From DATKMS01 sp041497995 (lineage in GTDB: Bacteria; Desulfobacterota; Binatia; HRBIN30), in assembly GCA_041497995.1 (NCBI GenBank), contig JBGQHM010000219.1, positions 1-11,353 of the forward strand: a stretch of DNA of 11,353 bases. The letters run 5' to 3'. Below the pieces are notes generated by a model, which ran no database searches, was not told where the DNA came from, and saw only the letters and a program-made list of their open reading frames with translations. Positions 1 to 7,252 of the stretch are shown here, piece after piece. Position 1 is the first letter of the stretch. Every line of letters starts with the position of its first letter. A program made the translations under genes and the position numbers.

Positions 1-2199
1 GACGGCGCCTCACCAGTTGCCCTCACCACACTCTGCCCCGTAGCCCTGGGCGGAGAAAAACAGACCCTGACTATCGCGCCGAACGGCACACGACACGTCT
101 ACGGGCTCGGCGAGCATTTTCGCACCGCGGCTGCGCCGAACGGTGATTGGGTCGGCGAGCGCGTTGTACCCGGCGCACCGGAGGGTAACGCCCTGACCCC
201 ATTCAACGGCGGCAACACCGGGAATGCGCAGTTCCCAGTGATGTACGCAGTTGGTGATCCCGGACAGAACTACGCGCTCTTTCTCGATCACCCTTACGCG
301 CAAGAATGGTCCTTCACGGACAGCCCGTGGACTGTCCGCACCGGCGGAGAGCGCCTTCACGGCTACATACTGGCCGGCCCTGATTTACCTCACCTGAGAA
401 GTACCTACATGGAACTGGTCGGGCGTCCGCCGGTGCCGCCGAGAAAAATGTTCGGGCTGTGGATCTCGGAATTCGGCTACGAGAAATGGGCTGAGCTCGA
501 AGACAAGCTTCGGACGCTACGCGAGCATCATTTCCCGGTCGATGGATTCATGATGGACCTGCAGTGGTTCGGCGGTGTCTTCCACAGCCCGTCGCAGATG
601 GGCGCGCTGACGTGGGACACGACGCAGTTTCCCGACCCGGCTGGAGAGATCGCTCGCTTGCGCGACGAACAGGGCGTCGGGTTGATGGTGATCGAGGAGC
701 CGTACGTCGTCACGTCACGACCCGAGCACTCAGCCCTCGCGGATCAAGGCTACCTGGCGCGCAAGTGTGAAGATTGCGAGCCCGCAGCGCTGTCCGACTT
801 CTGGGGTAAGGGCGGCATGCTGGATTGGACCAACGACGCGGCCGGGGACTATTGGCACGACGCCAAGCGCCAGCCGCTGATCGACATGGGCGTCCTCGGT
901 CATTGGACCGACCTGGGCGAGCCCGAGGTCTACGATCCTGCCGCCTTCTACTATGGGTTTCCTCAGCTCGGCCTGCACACGCAGCGCGACATCCACAACC
1001 TGTACAACTTCAAATGGCTCGAGAGCATCGCGCGCGGCTACGCACGCAACGGCGCAGCACAGCGGCCCTTCATGATGTCGCGCTCGGGGACATCTGGGAT
1101 CCAACGGTTCGGCGCCGGCATGTGGTCCGGCGACATCGGCTCGAACCTCGCCAGTCTCGCCGCGCATCTCAACGCGCAGATGCACATGTCGTTCGCCGGC
1201 ATCGATTACTTCGGGGCCGACATCGGCGGCTTCATGCGTTCCGCCCTGCACGGCGACTTGAATGACGTCTACACGCAGTGGTTCGCGGACGGCATGCTCC
1301 TCGACGTCCCCGGGCGGCCGCACACGTTGAATCTCTGCAATTGCAACCAGACTGCGCCCGACCGTATCGGCGACGTGCCGAGCAATCTCGAAAACGTGCG
1401 CCTGCGCTATCGCCTCATTCCCTACCTGTACTCACTGGCGCACCGCGCCTATCTGTACGGCGAGCCCGTTTTCCCGCCGCTGGTGTTCTACTACGAGGAT
1501 GATCCGAACGTGTCGGAGATGGGCGACGAGAAGCTGCTCGGCCGTGATGTGCTCGTGGCCACGACGAGCACCGATGGGCAAACGGAGCGCGATGTCTACC
1601 TGCCGCGCGGCACGTGGATCAACTACCGCACCAACGAATGGGTCAGTAGTGACGGCGCATGGCTCCGCAGGGTCCCGCTGCGCGTGAACGGGTTGTTTGC
1701 CCTGCCGCTCTTCGTGCGCTCCGGAGCGATCATCCCCGAGATGCACGTGGACGACCAGACGATGAATGCGCTGGGTAAGCAGCAAGACGGAGCCGTGCAC
1801 GACGAGCTGATCGCGCGCGTGTATGCAGATGAGCAGCCACGTCAATTCACCGTGTACGAGGATGACGGCGTCACGACGGCGTATCAGCGCGGGGCGCTGC
1901 GCACTACCGTCATCACTCAGCAACGCTCGGGCAACACCGTCACCGTCAGGATCGAGCCGGCCTCAGGAACGTACGACGGCGCGCCGAGCCGCCGCAACAA
2001 CGTCATTCAGCTCGTTCCACACAACGCGACGGCCGTCGGTGTCAGCGTGAATGGAGTTCCGCTCGCACCGCAAGCAACCGAGGCGGAATTCGATTCTGCC
2101 GAGAGCGGCTGGTACGCCAGCGGCGGCGTCATCGCAGCGAAATCCGGCTCTCTCGGCGTGCTCCAGCGCAAGGTCTTCGAGGTTCTTCTGGGGCCTTGA
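1..2199 (+). CDS. GH31 family alpha-glucosidase / alpha-glucosyltransferase, 5' truncated by the window
   Basis: This is a glycoside hydrolase family 31 enzyme that cleaves or transfers alpha-linked glucosyl units by a retaining mechanism. The frame is open from base 1, so the true start lies outside the window and the first internal ATG (238) is not the start. Residues are counted from base 1. An N-terminal beta-sandwich includes VYGLGEHF. The (beta/alpha)8 barrel begins near residue 147 (PPRKMFGLW) and contains DGFMMDLQWFGG (181-192) and VIEEPY (230-235). The nucleophile is D304 in WTDLGEPE, and the acid/base is D378 in WSGDIGSN. C-terminal beta domains follow (LLGRDVLVA near 511, VYEDDG near 617). 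The LQWFGG, IEEPY and DLGEPE combination recalls the Cellvibrio Agd31B-type 4-alpha-glucosyltransferase branch more than maltases, but this is from memory. No other carbohydrate genes flank it, so the substrate is unknown. Confidence 0.93.
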   Translation, partial: DGASPVALTTLCPVALGGEKQTLTIAPNGTRHVYGLGEHFRTAAAPNGDWVGERVVPGAPEGNALTPFNGGNTGNAQFPVMYAVGDPGQNYALFLDHPYAQEWSFTDSPWTVRTGGERLHGYILAGPDLPHLRSTYMELVGRPPVPPRKMFGLWISEFGYEKWAELEDKLRTLREHHFPVDGFMMDLQWFGGVFHSPSQMGALTWDTTQFPDPAGEIARLRDEQGVGLMVIEEPYVVTSRPEHSALADQGYLARKCEDCEPAALSDFWGKGGMLDWTNDAAGDYWHDAKRQPLIDMGVLGHWTDLGEPEVYDPAAFYYGFPQLGLHTQRDIHNLYNFKWLESIARGYARNGAAQRPFMMSRSGTSGIQRFGAGMWSGDIGSNLASLAAHLNAQMHMSFAGIDYFGADIGGFMRSALHGDLNDVYTQWFADGMLLDVPGRPHTLNLCNCNQTAPDRIGDVPSNLENVRLRYRLIPYLYSLAHRAYLYGEPVFPPLVFYYEDDPNVSEMGDEKLLGRDVLVATTSTDGQTERDVYLPRGTWINYRTNEWVSSDGAWLRRVPLRVNGLFALPLFVRSGAIIPEMHVDDQTMNALGKQQDGAVHDELIARVYADEQPRQFTVYEDDGVTTAYQRGALRTTVITQQRSGNTVTVRIEPASGTYDGAPSRRNNVIQLVPHNATAVGVSVNGVPLAPQATEAEFDSAESGWYASGGVIAAKSGSLGVLQRKVFEVLLGP

Positions 2200-2250
2200 G
2201 CGTCTACACGCTCTAGTGACGTCAGCCGTGCGCACCGCTATAAGGCAAGC

Positions 2251-2571
2251 ATGACCATGCGTCCGGACAGCCGGTGGCCGCCGCTGCAGCTCGGCATGCG
2301 GGGGCTGCGGTTCCTCAGCAATCTGCCGAACTTCGTGCGACTCTACTGGCGGCTCTTTCGCGACATCCGGGTGTCGGTGTGGCCCAAGGCGCTGCTGCTT
2401 CTGGGCTTCCTCTACGTGCTCTCGCCGGTCGACCTCATCCCCGACGTCATTCCATTCATCGGGGAAGTCGACGACTTGGTGCTGTTGATCATTGCGTGTC
2501 GCCTCTTCATGTACCTGTGCCCGCCCGCAGTGGTGCGCGAGCACGTCCGCCGCATCGACGCGGGAAGCTGA
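2251..2571 (+). CDS. DUF1232 (YkvA-like) small membrane protein
   Basis: This is a 106-residue protein of the DUF1232 family, whose biochemical role is not established. The family core is clear at residues 50-80: a hydrophobic helix runs into YVLSPVDLIPDVIPFIGE and then VDDLVLLI. The conserved P-x-D-L-I-P-D turn lies between two hydrophobic helices, which suggests a small membrane-associated hairpin. The N-terminal 40 residues are basic and amphipathic (RLYWRLFRDIR). The length is normal for the family. Two in-frame ATGs lie two codons apart (2251 and 2257), and only a weak AAGG-type ribosome site precedes them, so the exact start is uncertain by two codons. The gene begins 51 bases after the GH31 stop on the same strand and could be co-transcribed. 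Nothing links its function to the sugar enzyme. Confidence 0.88.
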   Translation: MTMRPDSRWPPLQLGMRGLRFLSNLPNFVRLYWRLFRDIRVSVWPKALLLLGFLYVLSPVDLIPDVIPFIGEVDDLVLLIIACRLFMYLCPPAVVREHVRRIDAGS

Positions 2572-2578
2572 GATGAAC

Positions 2579-2667
2579 ATCACGAAAACACGAAACTTCG
2601 AAAACACGAAGGAGGAGAGACCCATCCGTATCCCATTCGTGCTTTCAAGGTTTCGTGCTTTCGTGAT
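2579..2667. repeat. Imperfect 32-nt inverted repeat with 8-nt internal periodicity
   Basis: The arm at 2579-2610 and the reverse complement of the arm at 2636-2667 match at 28 of 32 positions, and all four differences are transitions. A 25-nt loop separates them. Each arm is built from 8-nt units of the type CACGAAAA or TTCGTGCT. The element fills most of the spacer between the DUF1232 and UPF0182 genes and has no coding capacity of its own. Low-complexity, A/T-rich arms in a GC-rich genome and a cruciform or hairpin shape suggest a dispersed intergenic repeat (REP- or MITE-like). A role in the mRNA leader of the UPF0182 gene is also possible. Confidence 0.75.
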
Positions 2668-2677
2668 TTCCTCTGGG

Positions 2678-2709
2678 TCTCTGCGCCTCTGCGTTGAGGT
2701 TCTCTGTTC
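2678..2709. repeat. Short direct repeats of CTCTGCG type next to the inverted repeat
   Basis: Directly after the inverted repeat, the sequence continues in 8-nt steps: TCTCTGCG, CCTCTGCG, TTGAGGTT, CTCTGTTC. The phase and period match the 8-nt rhythm of the inverted-repeat arms, so both probably belong to one composite intergenic element ending about 18 bases before the UPF0182 start codon. From memory, similar CTCTGCGTCTCTGCG tracts are scattered through many environmental bacterial genomes. Copy number in this genome cannot be judged from one window. Confidence 0.55.
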
Positions 2710-2727
2710 CATCGAGCCTGGGCACCG

Positions 2728-5451
2728 ATGAGACGCAGGGCGCCTCTCCTGATCCTCGCGGTGCTGCTCATCACCGTCGCGGGCTCGCTCTCCGCCCTCA
2801 CGAGTTTCCTCGTCGACTGGTTGTGGTTCGACTCGCTTGGGTTCGCCGCGGTGTTCTTCACTACCTGGCGCACGCAGGTCGCCGCTTTCGCGGGCGCCAC
2901 GGGCTCGGCGGCACTGCTGCTCGCCGTCAATGGTCTGTTCGCCGTCCGCATGCACGCCCCGCCCGCTCACCGTCTGCGGCTGATCAAAGGCGATGGCCGC
3001 AGCAACGAGGGCCTGCCGGTGTTCGTGGAGTTCTCCCCGGACACTTTGCCATGGCGGGTCATCGTCATTGCGGCAGCCGTCGTGCTCGGCGTGTTGATCG
3101 GTTTCGCGCAAGCGACAAATTGGCAGATCTTCCTCCGCTGGTGGTACGCCGTGCCGTTCGGACGCACCGATCCGGTGTTCGGGCGCGACCTCGGCTTCTA
3201 CGTCTTCAGCCTGCCGGTGTATGAGGTCGCCCGCGACTGGAGCTTCCTGATGCTGTTTCTCGCCGCCGCGTTGGCGGGCGCGATCTATTGGGTACGCGGC
3301 GGCATCGTCATCGATCAAGCCGGCCCGCGGCTCGCAGCGGCCGTCACTCGGCACGTGTCTGTCTTGCTGGCTCTATTCTTCTTGGTGAAGGCGGGCGACT
3401 ACCTGCTGCAACGCTACGGGCTGCTGCTCAGCAACAACAGCATCGTCTTCGGCGCCGCGTACACCGACGTGCACGTGCGCTTGCCCTTGCTGACGGCGTT
3501 GGTTGGCATCTCGCTGGTGGCCGCAGCGCTGTGTGCCGCGAACGTCGTGGTTCTCGGACCGCGCTTGCCGGTCGCCGCGGTCGTGCTGGTCTTCGGCGTC
3601 TCGCTCACCGAAGGCGTGCTTCCGAGTCTGTTTCAGAGTTACCGGGTGAAGCCGGATGAGCTGCGGCTCGAGTCGCCGTACATCGCGCAGAACATCGCCT
3701 TCACCCGCTACGGCTTTGCGCTCGACCGCATCACCAGCAAGCCGTTCCCGGCCGAGGGTACGCTCACACCCGCCGTGCTGGCCGCCAATGACGCCACCAT
3801 CCAGAACATCCGCTGGTGGGATCCGCGCCCGCTGCTCGACAGCTACCGGCAGCTGCAGGAGATCCGCCTGTACTACGACTTCAAGGACATCGACATCGAC
3901 CGCTACACGCTCGATGGCCGCTACCAAGAGGTGATGCTGTCGGCGCGCGAGCTCAATCAGTCGCGGCTGCCGGCGGATGCGCAGACGTGGATCAATCAGC
4001 GCTTCAAGTTCACGCACGGCTACGGCGCGGCAATGAGCCCGGTGAACCGCTTCGACGACGAGGGCCTGCCGTTCTTCTACCTCAAGGACATCCCGCCGTC
4101 GTCGTCCGTCGGGCTGCGCATCGAACGGCCACAGATATATTTCGGTGCAGAGACCCGCGGCTACGTCGTCGTCGGTGGCGGCACCACTGAGTTCGACTAT
4201 CCGAAGGGCCAGGAAAACGTGTACAGCACGTACGAGGGGCGCGACGGCGTGTCGCTCGGCAGCATCTGGCGCCGGGCGCTGTTCGCCTGGCAGCTCGGCG
4301 ACCTCAAGCTGCTGATCAGTGACAACGTCACCGCCGGCAGCCGCATTCTCTTCCGCCGTCTCATCCAAGATCGCATCAGCCGCATCGCGCCGTTCTTACG
4401 ACTCGATCGTGATCCCTACCTGGTGGTCAGCAGCGGTCGTTTGCTCTGGTTGCAGGATGCTTACACCAGCAGCGACGCAGTGCCGTACTCCCAGACCACT
4501 CAGCAAGGCGGCATCAACTACATCCGCAATGCGGTGAAGATCGTGGTCGACGCCTACGACGGCACCCCGGCGTTCTACGTCGCGGATCCCGACGATCCGA
4601 TTGTACGCACCTACCAGCGCATCTTCCCGACGCTCTTCCAACCGCTAGAAGGGTTGCCGCCCGGGCTGCGTGAGCACCTGCGCTATCCCGAAGATCTCTT
4701 CCTCGTGCAAGCCAACATGTACGGCACGTACCACATGACCGACCCGGAGGTGTTCTACAACAAGGAAGATCTGTGGAACTTCCCGCAGGAGAACTACGGC
4801 GGGACCGCCGTGACGATGGAGCCGTACTACACCATCATGCGGCTGCCCGGCGAGGCGCGCGAGGAGTTCATCCTCATGCTGCCCATGGTGCCCAACAGCC
4901 GCGACAACATGATTGCATGGCTGGCGGCGCGCTGCGACGGAGCGGCATACGGCACGCTGATCGAGTACGCCTTCCCGAAGGAGAAGCTCATCTTCGGTCC
5001 GGCGCAGATCGAAGCCCGGGTCGATCAGGACACCACCATCTCGCAGCAGTTGTCGCTCTGGAACCAGACCGGATCGCGTGTGATCCGCGGCAACCTGCTG
5101 GTGATCCCCATCGACGACGCGTTGCTCTACGTCGAGCCGCTGTACTTGCGGGCCGAGAAGCGCGAGCTGCCGGAGCTGAAGCGGGTCATTGCCTCGGCTG
5201 GTGACCGAGTCGTGATGAGTCAGAGCGTCGAGCCGCTGTTGGCGGCGCTTTTCAACGTGGCACCCAAGCCAGCCGTCGTCGCAGCGGTCGCGACGCCGCC
5301 GCGCAAGCCGGAATCAGGCGAGAGCAGCGGCACCGCATTGCAGCGCTACCGGCAAGCCCTCGAAGCGCTCCGCCACGGCAATTGGCAGCAGTTCGGCACC
5401 GAGATGGACGCATTGCAGAAAGAATTGGAAGCGGCCGCCGCGCCGCCGTGA
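2728..5451 (+). CDS. UPF0182 family large membrane protein
   Basis: This 907-residue protein belongs to the UPF0182 (COG1615) family, whose function is unknown. About seven transmembrane helices occupy the first 300 residues (approximately 6-28, 53-73, 110-129, 172-190, 207-222, 251-274, 280-299). A large domain of about 600 residues follows and probably lies outside the membrane. Family signatures are visible: DPVFGRDLGFYVFSLPVYE (148-166), VKPDELRLESPYIAQNIAFT (307-326), and NMYGTYHMTDPEVFYNKEDLW (near 670-690). The C-terminal 60 residues are Ala/Pro-rich and then helical (LQRYRQALEALRHGNWQQFG), a tail seen in other members. The ATG at 2728 gives a proper first membrane helix but has no clear ribosome site; the leader contains the repeat element. 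The gene converges with the minus-strand gene downstream. Full length with no frameshift is seen. Confidence 0.93.
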   Translation: MRRRAPLLILAVLLITVAGSLSALTSFLVDWLWFDSLGFAAVFFTTWRTQVAAFAGATGSAALLLAVNGLFAVRMHAPPAHRLRLIKGDGRSNEGLPVFVEFSPDTLPWRVIVIAAAVVLGVLIGFAQATNWQIFLRWWYAVPFGRTDPVFGRDLGFYVFSLPVYEVARDWSFLMLFLAAALAGAIYWVRGGIVIDQAGPRLAAAVTRHVSVLLALFFLVKAGDYLLQRYGLLLSNNSIVFGAAYTDVHVRLPLLTALVGISLVAAALCAANVVVLGPRLPVAAVVLVFGVSLTEGVLPSLFQSYRVKPDELRLESPYIAQNIAFTRYGFALDRITSKPFPAEGTLTPAVLAANDATIQNIRWWDPRPLLDSYRQLQEIRLYYDFKDIDIDRYTLDGRYQEVMLSARELNQSRLPADAQTWINQRFKFTHGYGAAMSPVNRFDDEGLPFFYLKDIPPSSSVGLRIERPQIYFGAETRGYVVVGGGTTEFDYPKGQENVYSTYEGRDGVSLGSIWRRALFAWQLGDLKLLISDNVTAGSRILFRRLIQDRISRIAPFLRLDRDPYLVVSSGRLLWLQDAYTSSDAVPYSQTTQQGGINYIRNAVKIVVDAYDGTPAFYVADPDDPIVRTYQRIFPTLFQPLEGLPPGLREHLRYPEDLFLVQANMYGTYHMTDPEVFYNKEDLWNFPQENYGGTAVTMEPYYTIMRLPGEAREEFILMLPMVPNSRDNMIAWLAARCDGAAYGTLIEYAFPKEKLIFGPAQIEARVDQDTTISQQLSLWNQTGSRVIRGNLLVIPIDDALLYVEPLYLRAEKRELPELKRVIASAGDRVVMSQSVEPLLAALFNVAPKPAVVAAVATPPRKPESGESSGTALQRYRQALEALRHGNWQQFGTEMDALQKELEAAAAPP

Positions 5452-5484
5452 TGCCTCCCTTGGGAGAGATCCTACCGGCATCAC
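5448..5484. terminator. Bidirectional hairpin spanning both convergent stop codons
   Basis: GTGATGCC (5448-5455) is perfectly complementary to GGCATCAC (5477-5484), and CTCCC/GGGAG pairs directly inside. The left arm contains the TGA of the UPF0182 gene (5449-5451). The right arm contains the TGA of the opposing gene (5481-5483 on the minus strand). Neither side has a clear T-tract, so intrinsic termination is plausible but not assured. The position between convergent genes is typical for a shared terminator. Confidence 0.5.
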
Positions 5485-5918
5485 CTCAACTGCAGCGGCT
5501 CGTCTACTTCCTGCGCTTCCGCGGTATCGCGGTGCACCTCTTCGCGGATGATGCGCTCGGTGGCAGCATTGAGGTACTCGTTCAACGCTGCGTGCAGCTC
5601 GCTGAACTCGGGCCACAGGGTTGTGTCGATGAACGACCGCGGCGCCTTCAGCATGACCGTCGTGCGGCGTTGGCGCTTGTAACGGTACGGGTTCAACTCA
5701 TAGCGCCGGCACAACGCGACGAAGAGGCGGCGCGCCCAGTGGTCCGGGAAGGTAAACTTGACCTCCAGCAGCTTGTCCGCTTGCTGCGCTTGCTTGAGGC
5801 GCTGCAGAATGCGCCCCAACGCGGTCTCCGCCGCTTGCCGTTCGCCTTCGGTGCCCGGCCGCGCGAACAGCGCTTCGATCTTGCGCAGCTTGGCCCGCAG
5901 CTCCGCCTCGTCGTCCAT
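5481..5918 (-). CDS. Conserved protein of unknown function, DUF2786-like N-terminus
   Basis: This is a soluble 145-residue protein with no signal peptide or membrane segment. Residues 4-43 (LRAKLRKIEALFARPGTEGE and the following helix) form a charged helical hairpin loosely resembling the DUF2786 repeat. After a short linker comes a compact domain with FTFPDHWARRLFVALCRRYE (55-74), NPYRYKRQRRTTVMLKAP (76-93) and LWPEFSELHAALNEYL (101-116). The run of Arg/Lys in YRYKRQRRTTVM suggests contact with nucleic acid or another acidic partner. I recall similar proteins scattered across proteobacterial genomes, always without an assigned function. The ATG at 5918 follows a strong GGAGG seven bases upstream. 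The coding pattern is convincing, and the stop is shared with the convergent hairpin. The promoter is not evident, and co-transcription with the beta-helix gene 80 bases upstream is possible. Confidence 0.75.
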   Translation of the reverse strand: MDDEAELRAKLRKIEALFARPGTEGERQAAETALGRILQRLKQAQQADKLLEVKFTFPDHWARRLFVALCRRYELNPYRYKRQRRTTVMLKAPRSFIDTTLWPEFSELHAALNEYLNAATERIIREEVHRDTAEAQEVDEPLQLR

Positions 5919-5968
5919 GCCTCATCCTCCACCGCAACCGAATAGGCCGGAGCGCGGGCTATCGGCAA

Positions 5969-5983
5969 CCGCCACGACGGCGG
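5969..5983 (-). terminator. Small GC hairpin after the beta-helix gene
   Basis: CCGCC-ACGAC-GGCGG forms a five-pair stem 16 bases beyond the beta-helix stop codon. No T-run follows on the minus strand. It may reduce read-through into the 145-residue gene, but the call is weak. Confidence 0.2.
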
Positions 5984-5998
5984 CTTGAACGCCGGCGG

Positions 5999-7147
5999 CT
6001 ACGGACAAGTAGGAAGTGGCCCCACGAATTCCGTGGTGTGCGTATTGTCCTTCCAGCAATTGCCGGTGCCAGTTGTATCCCAGGCCAGATCGACTGCGAA
6101 CTCAGGGGCCGGCAAAGAAGGATCCGGCGCCGCACCGCTGTCGCTGACCGTGTTCTTCACAATCATGTTGCCGTCGGCGTTCGGGTCCACGTCCAGAGCA
6201 GCGCACTCGGGTCCGCTGAGCCCGAACCCCAAGCAGAGGTTGGCCACGGCAATGCCCAAGGTGTTGTGGCTCGTCACCGTGTTGTGGTCCACGTCATTCT
6301 TGTCTGCCCCCACGATCAGGATACCGCTGCCCGACGGCACGTTGCATACATCATCGCTGGGGTCCCCACAGGTGTTGACCTTGTTGTTGCCGTGCACGTT
6401 GTTGTGATCGATCCGGTTGTCGTGATTGGACTTCACATCGAGGTTCGGCAAGGTGAAGGAGAGGATGCCGCCCGTGTTGCCGGTCGCCTCGTTGTGGTCC
6501 ATGCGCACGGCGGTGCAGTTTTCGATTTCGTAGCCACTGACGTTGCCGGTGGCCAGGTTGTGGTCGACGCGTACGTCGTGCGATTGCCCGATGTAGATGC
6601 CGGTGTCGTTGGCGCCCGTAGCGACGTTGTTGGTGACGCGTCCTTTCCCGCAATGCGACGGGAAGATGCCGTACTCAGCGTCGTTGTTCGTGCTGTTCTT
6701 CTGCACGGTCCAATTGTCGACACACAGTAAGTAGATCCCCTCGCCCCCGAAGCCGTTCACTGTGAAACCGCTGACGGATGCTTTGGTGATGCGTTGGCTG
6801 GTGTCGGTGAGGCAGGCTGCCCCGTCCGCTCCCGTCTTGGCGATGGCGATGCCTTGGTCCTGACCGCCCGGGTTCTCCAGGATGACGGCGGCCTTCTTCG
6901 TCGCCTTCCCGACCAGCTTGATGTTGTCTTTGGTCACCACGACGGCGCACATGTGACTCGCATCAGTGGGGCACGGTGTGCCGGCCTCGTGATACGTGCC
7001 GGGCGCCACCTGAACCGTATCGCCTGAGTTGGCCGCGTTGACCGCGTCTTGAATCGATTGGCCCGCCTTGACCTTGATCGTCTTCGCACCTGCCGGCAGC
7101 GCAACGATCACCAGTCCGAGAGCCGGAAGCAGCATTGCCACGCGCAT
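5999..7147 (-). CDS. Secreted right-handed parallel beta-helix (PbH1 repeat) protein
   Basis: This 382-residue exported protein is predicted to fold as a right-handed parallel beta-helix, like NosD or polysaccharide-lyase-type folds. The start at 7147 is preferred over the ATG 30 bases upstream because GGAGG sits seven bases before it and it gives a clean signal peptide (MRVAMLLPALGLVIVALPAG, likely cut after AGA at 21). KTIKVKAGQSIQDAVNAANS and GDTVQVAPGTYHE (residues 22-54) are the classic N-terminal cap seen in such proteins. Turn-rich rungs follow from about 90 to 335, with repeated DHN at 195-197, 217-219, 247-249 and 287-289, and many NNV/ATGN turns. Thirteen cysteines suggest disulfides in an exported protein. 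No catalytic triad, sortase signal or membrane anchor is visible, so I cannot separate an enzyme (epimerase or lyase) from a structural surface protein. It lies between gltA and an unknown gene, so context does not help. Confidence 0.85.
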   Translation of the reverse strand: MRVAMLLPALGLVIVALPAGAKTIKVKAGQSIQDAVNAANSGDTVQVAPGTYHEAGTPCPTDASHMCAVVVTKDNIKLVGKATKKAAVILENPGGQDQGIAIAKTGADGAACLTDTSQRITKASVSGFTVNGFGGEGIYLLCVDNWTVQKNSTNNDAEYGIFPSHCGKGRVTNNVATGANDTGIYIGQSHDVRVDHNLATGNVSGYEIENCTAVRMDHNEATGNTGGILSFTLPNLDVKSNHDNRIDHNNVHGNNKVNTCGDPSDDVCNVPSGSGILIVGADKNDVDHNTVTSHNTLGIAVANLCLGFGLSGPECAALDVDPNADGNMIVKNTVSDSGAAPDPSLPAPEFAVDLAWDTTGTGNCWKDNTHTTEFVGPLPTCP

Positions 7148-7177
7148 GGGGGAACCTCCGTAATGTCGGAATGGCAT

Positions 7178-7206
7178 GACCCTACCGCCCTGTGGGCATC
7201 CGGGTC
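7178..7206 (-). terminator. Two-tier hairpin after gltA
   Basis: GACCC (7178-7182) pairs with GGGTC (7202-7206), and GCCC (7187-7190) pairs with GGGC (7194-7197) around a TGT loop, with a four-by-four internal bulge. It lies 47 bases past the gltA stop and 31 bases before the start of the beta-helix gene on the minus strand. It could end gltA transcription or sit in the beta-helix leader. There is no T-tract on the minus strand. Confidence 0.35.
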
Positions 7207-7252
7207 AACCAGATTTTGTAGGAGGGGTATCGGGCCAATCGACAACCGACAC

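Noticed and set aside
730..1323. Minus-strand open frame (197 codons) inside the GH31 gene
   Set aside because: Antisense to the catalytic barrel; no domain-like sequence.
2579..2709. CRISPR array
   Set aside because: The units are only 8 nt, without spacers of constant length and without cas genes.
1963..3354. Long minus-strand open frame (463 codons)
   Set aside because: It runs antisense to the GH31, DUF1232 and UPF0182 genes and across the repeat spacer, is Arg/Glu/His-rich with no family motif, and has no ribosome site; it reflects high-GC codon bias.
3373..4368. Minus-strand open frame (331 codons) inside the UPF0182 gene
   Set aside because: Entirely antisense to a well-recognised gene and composed of low-complexity charged sequence.
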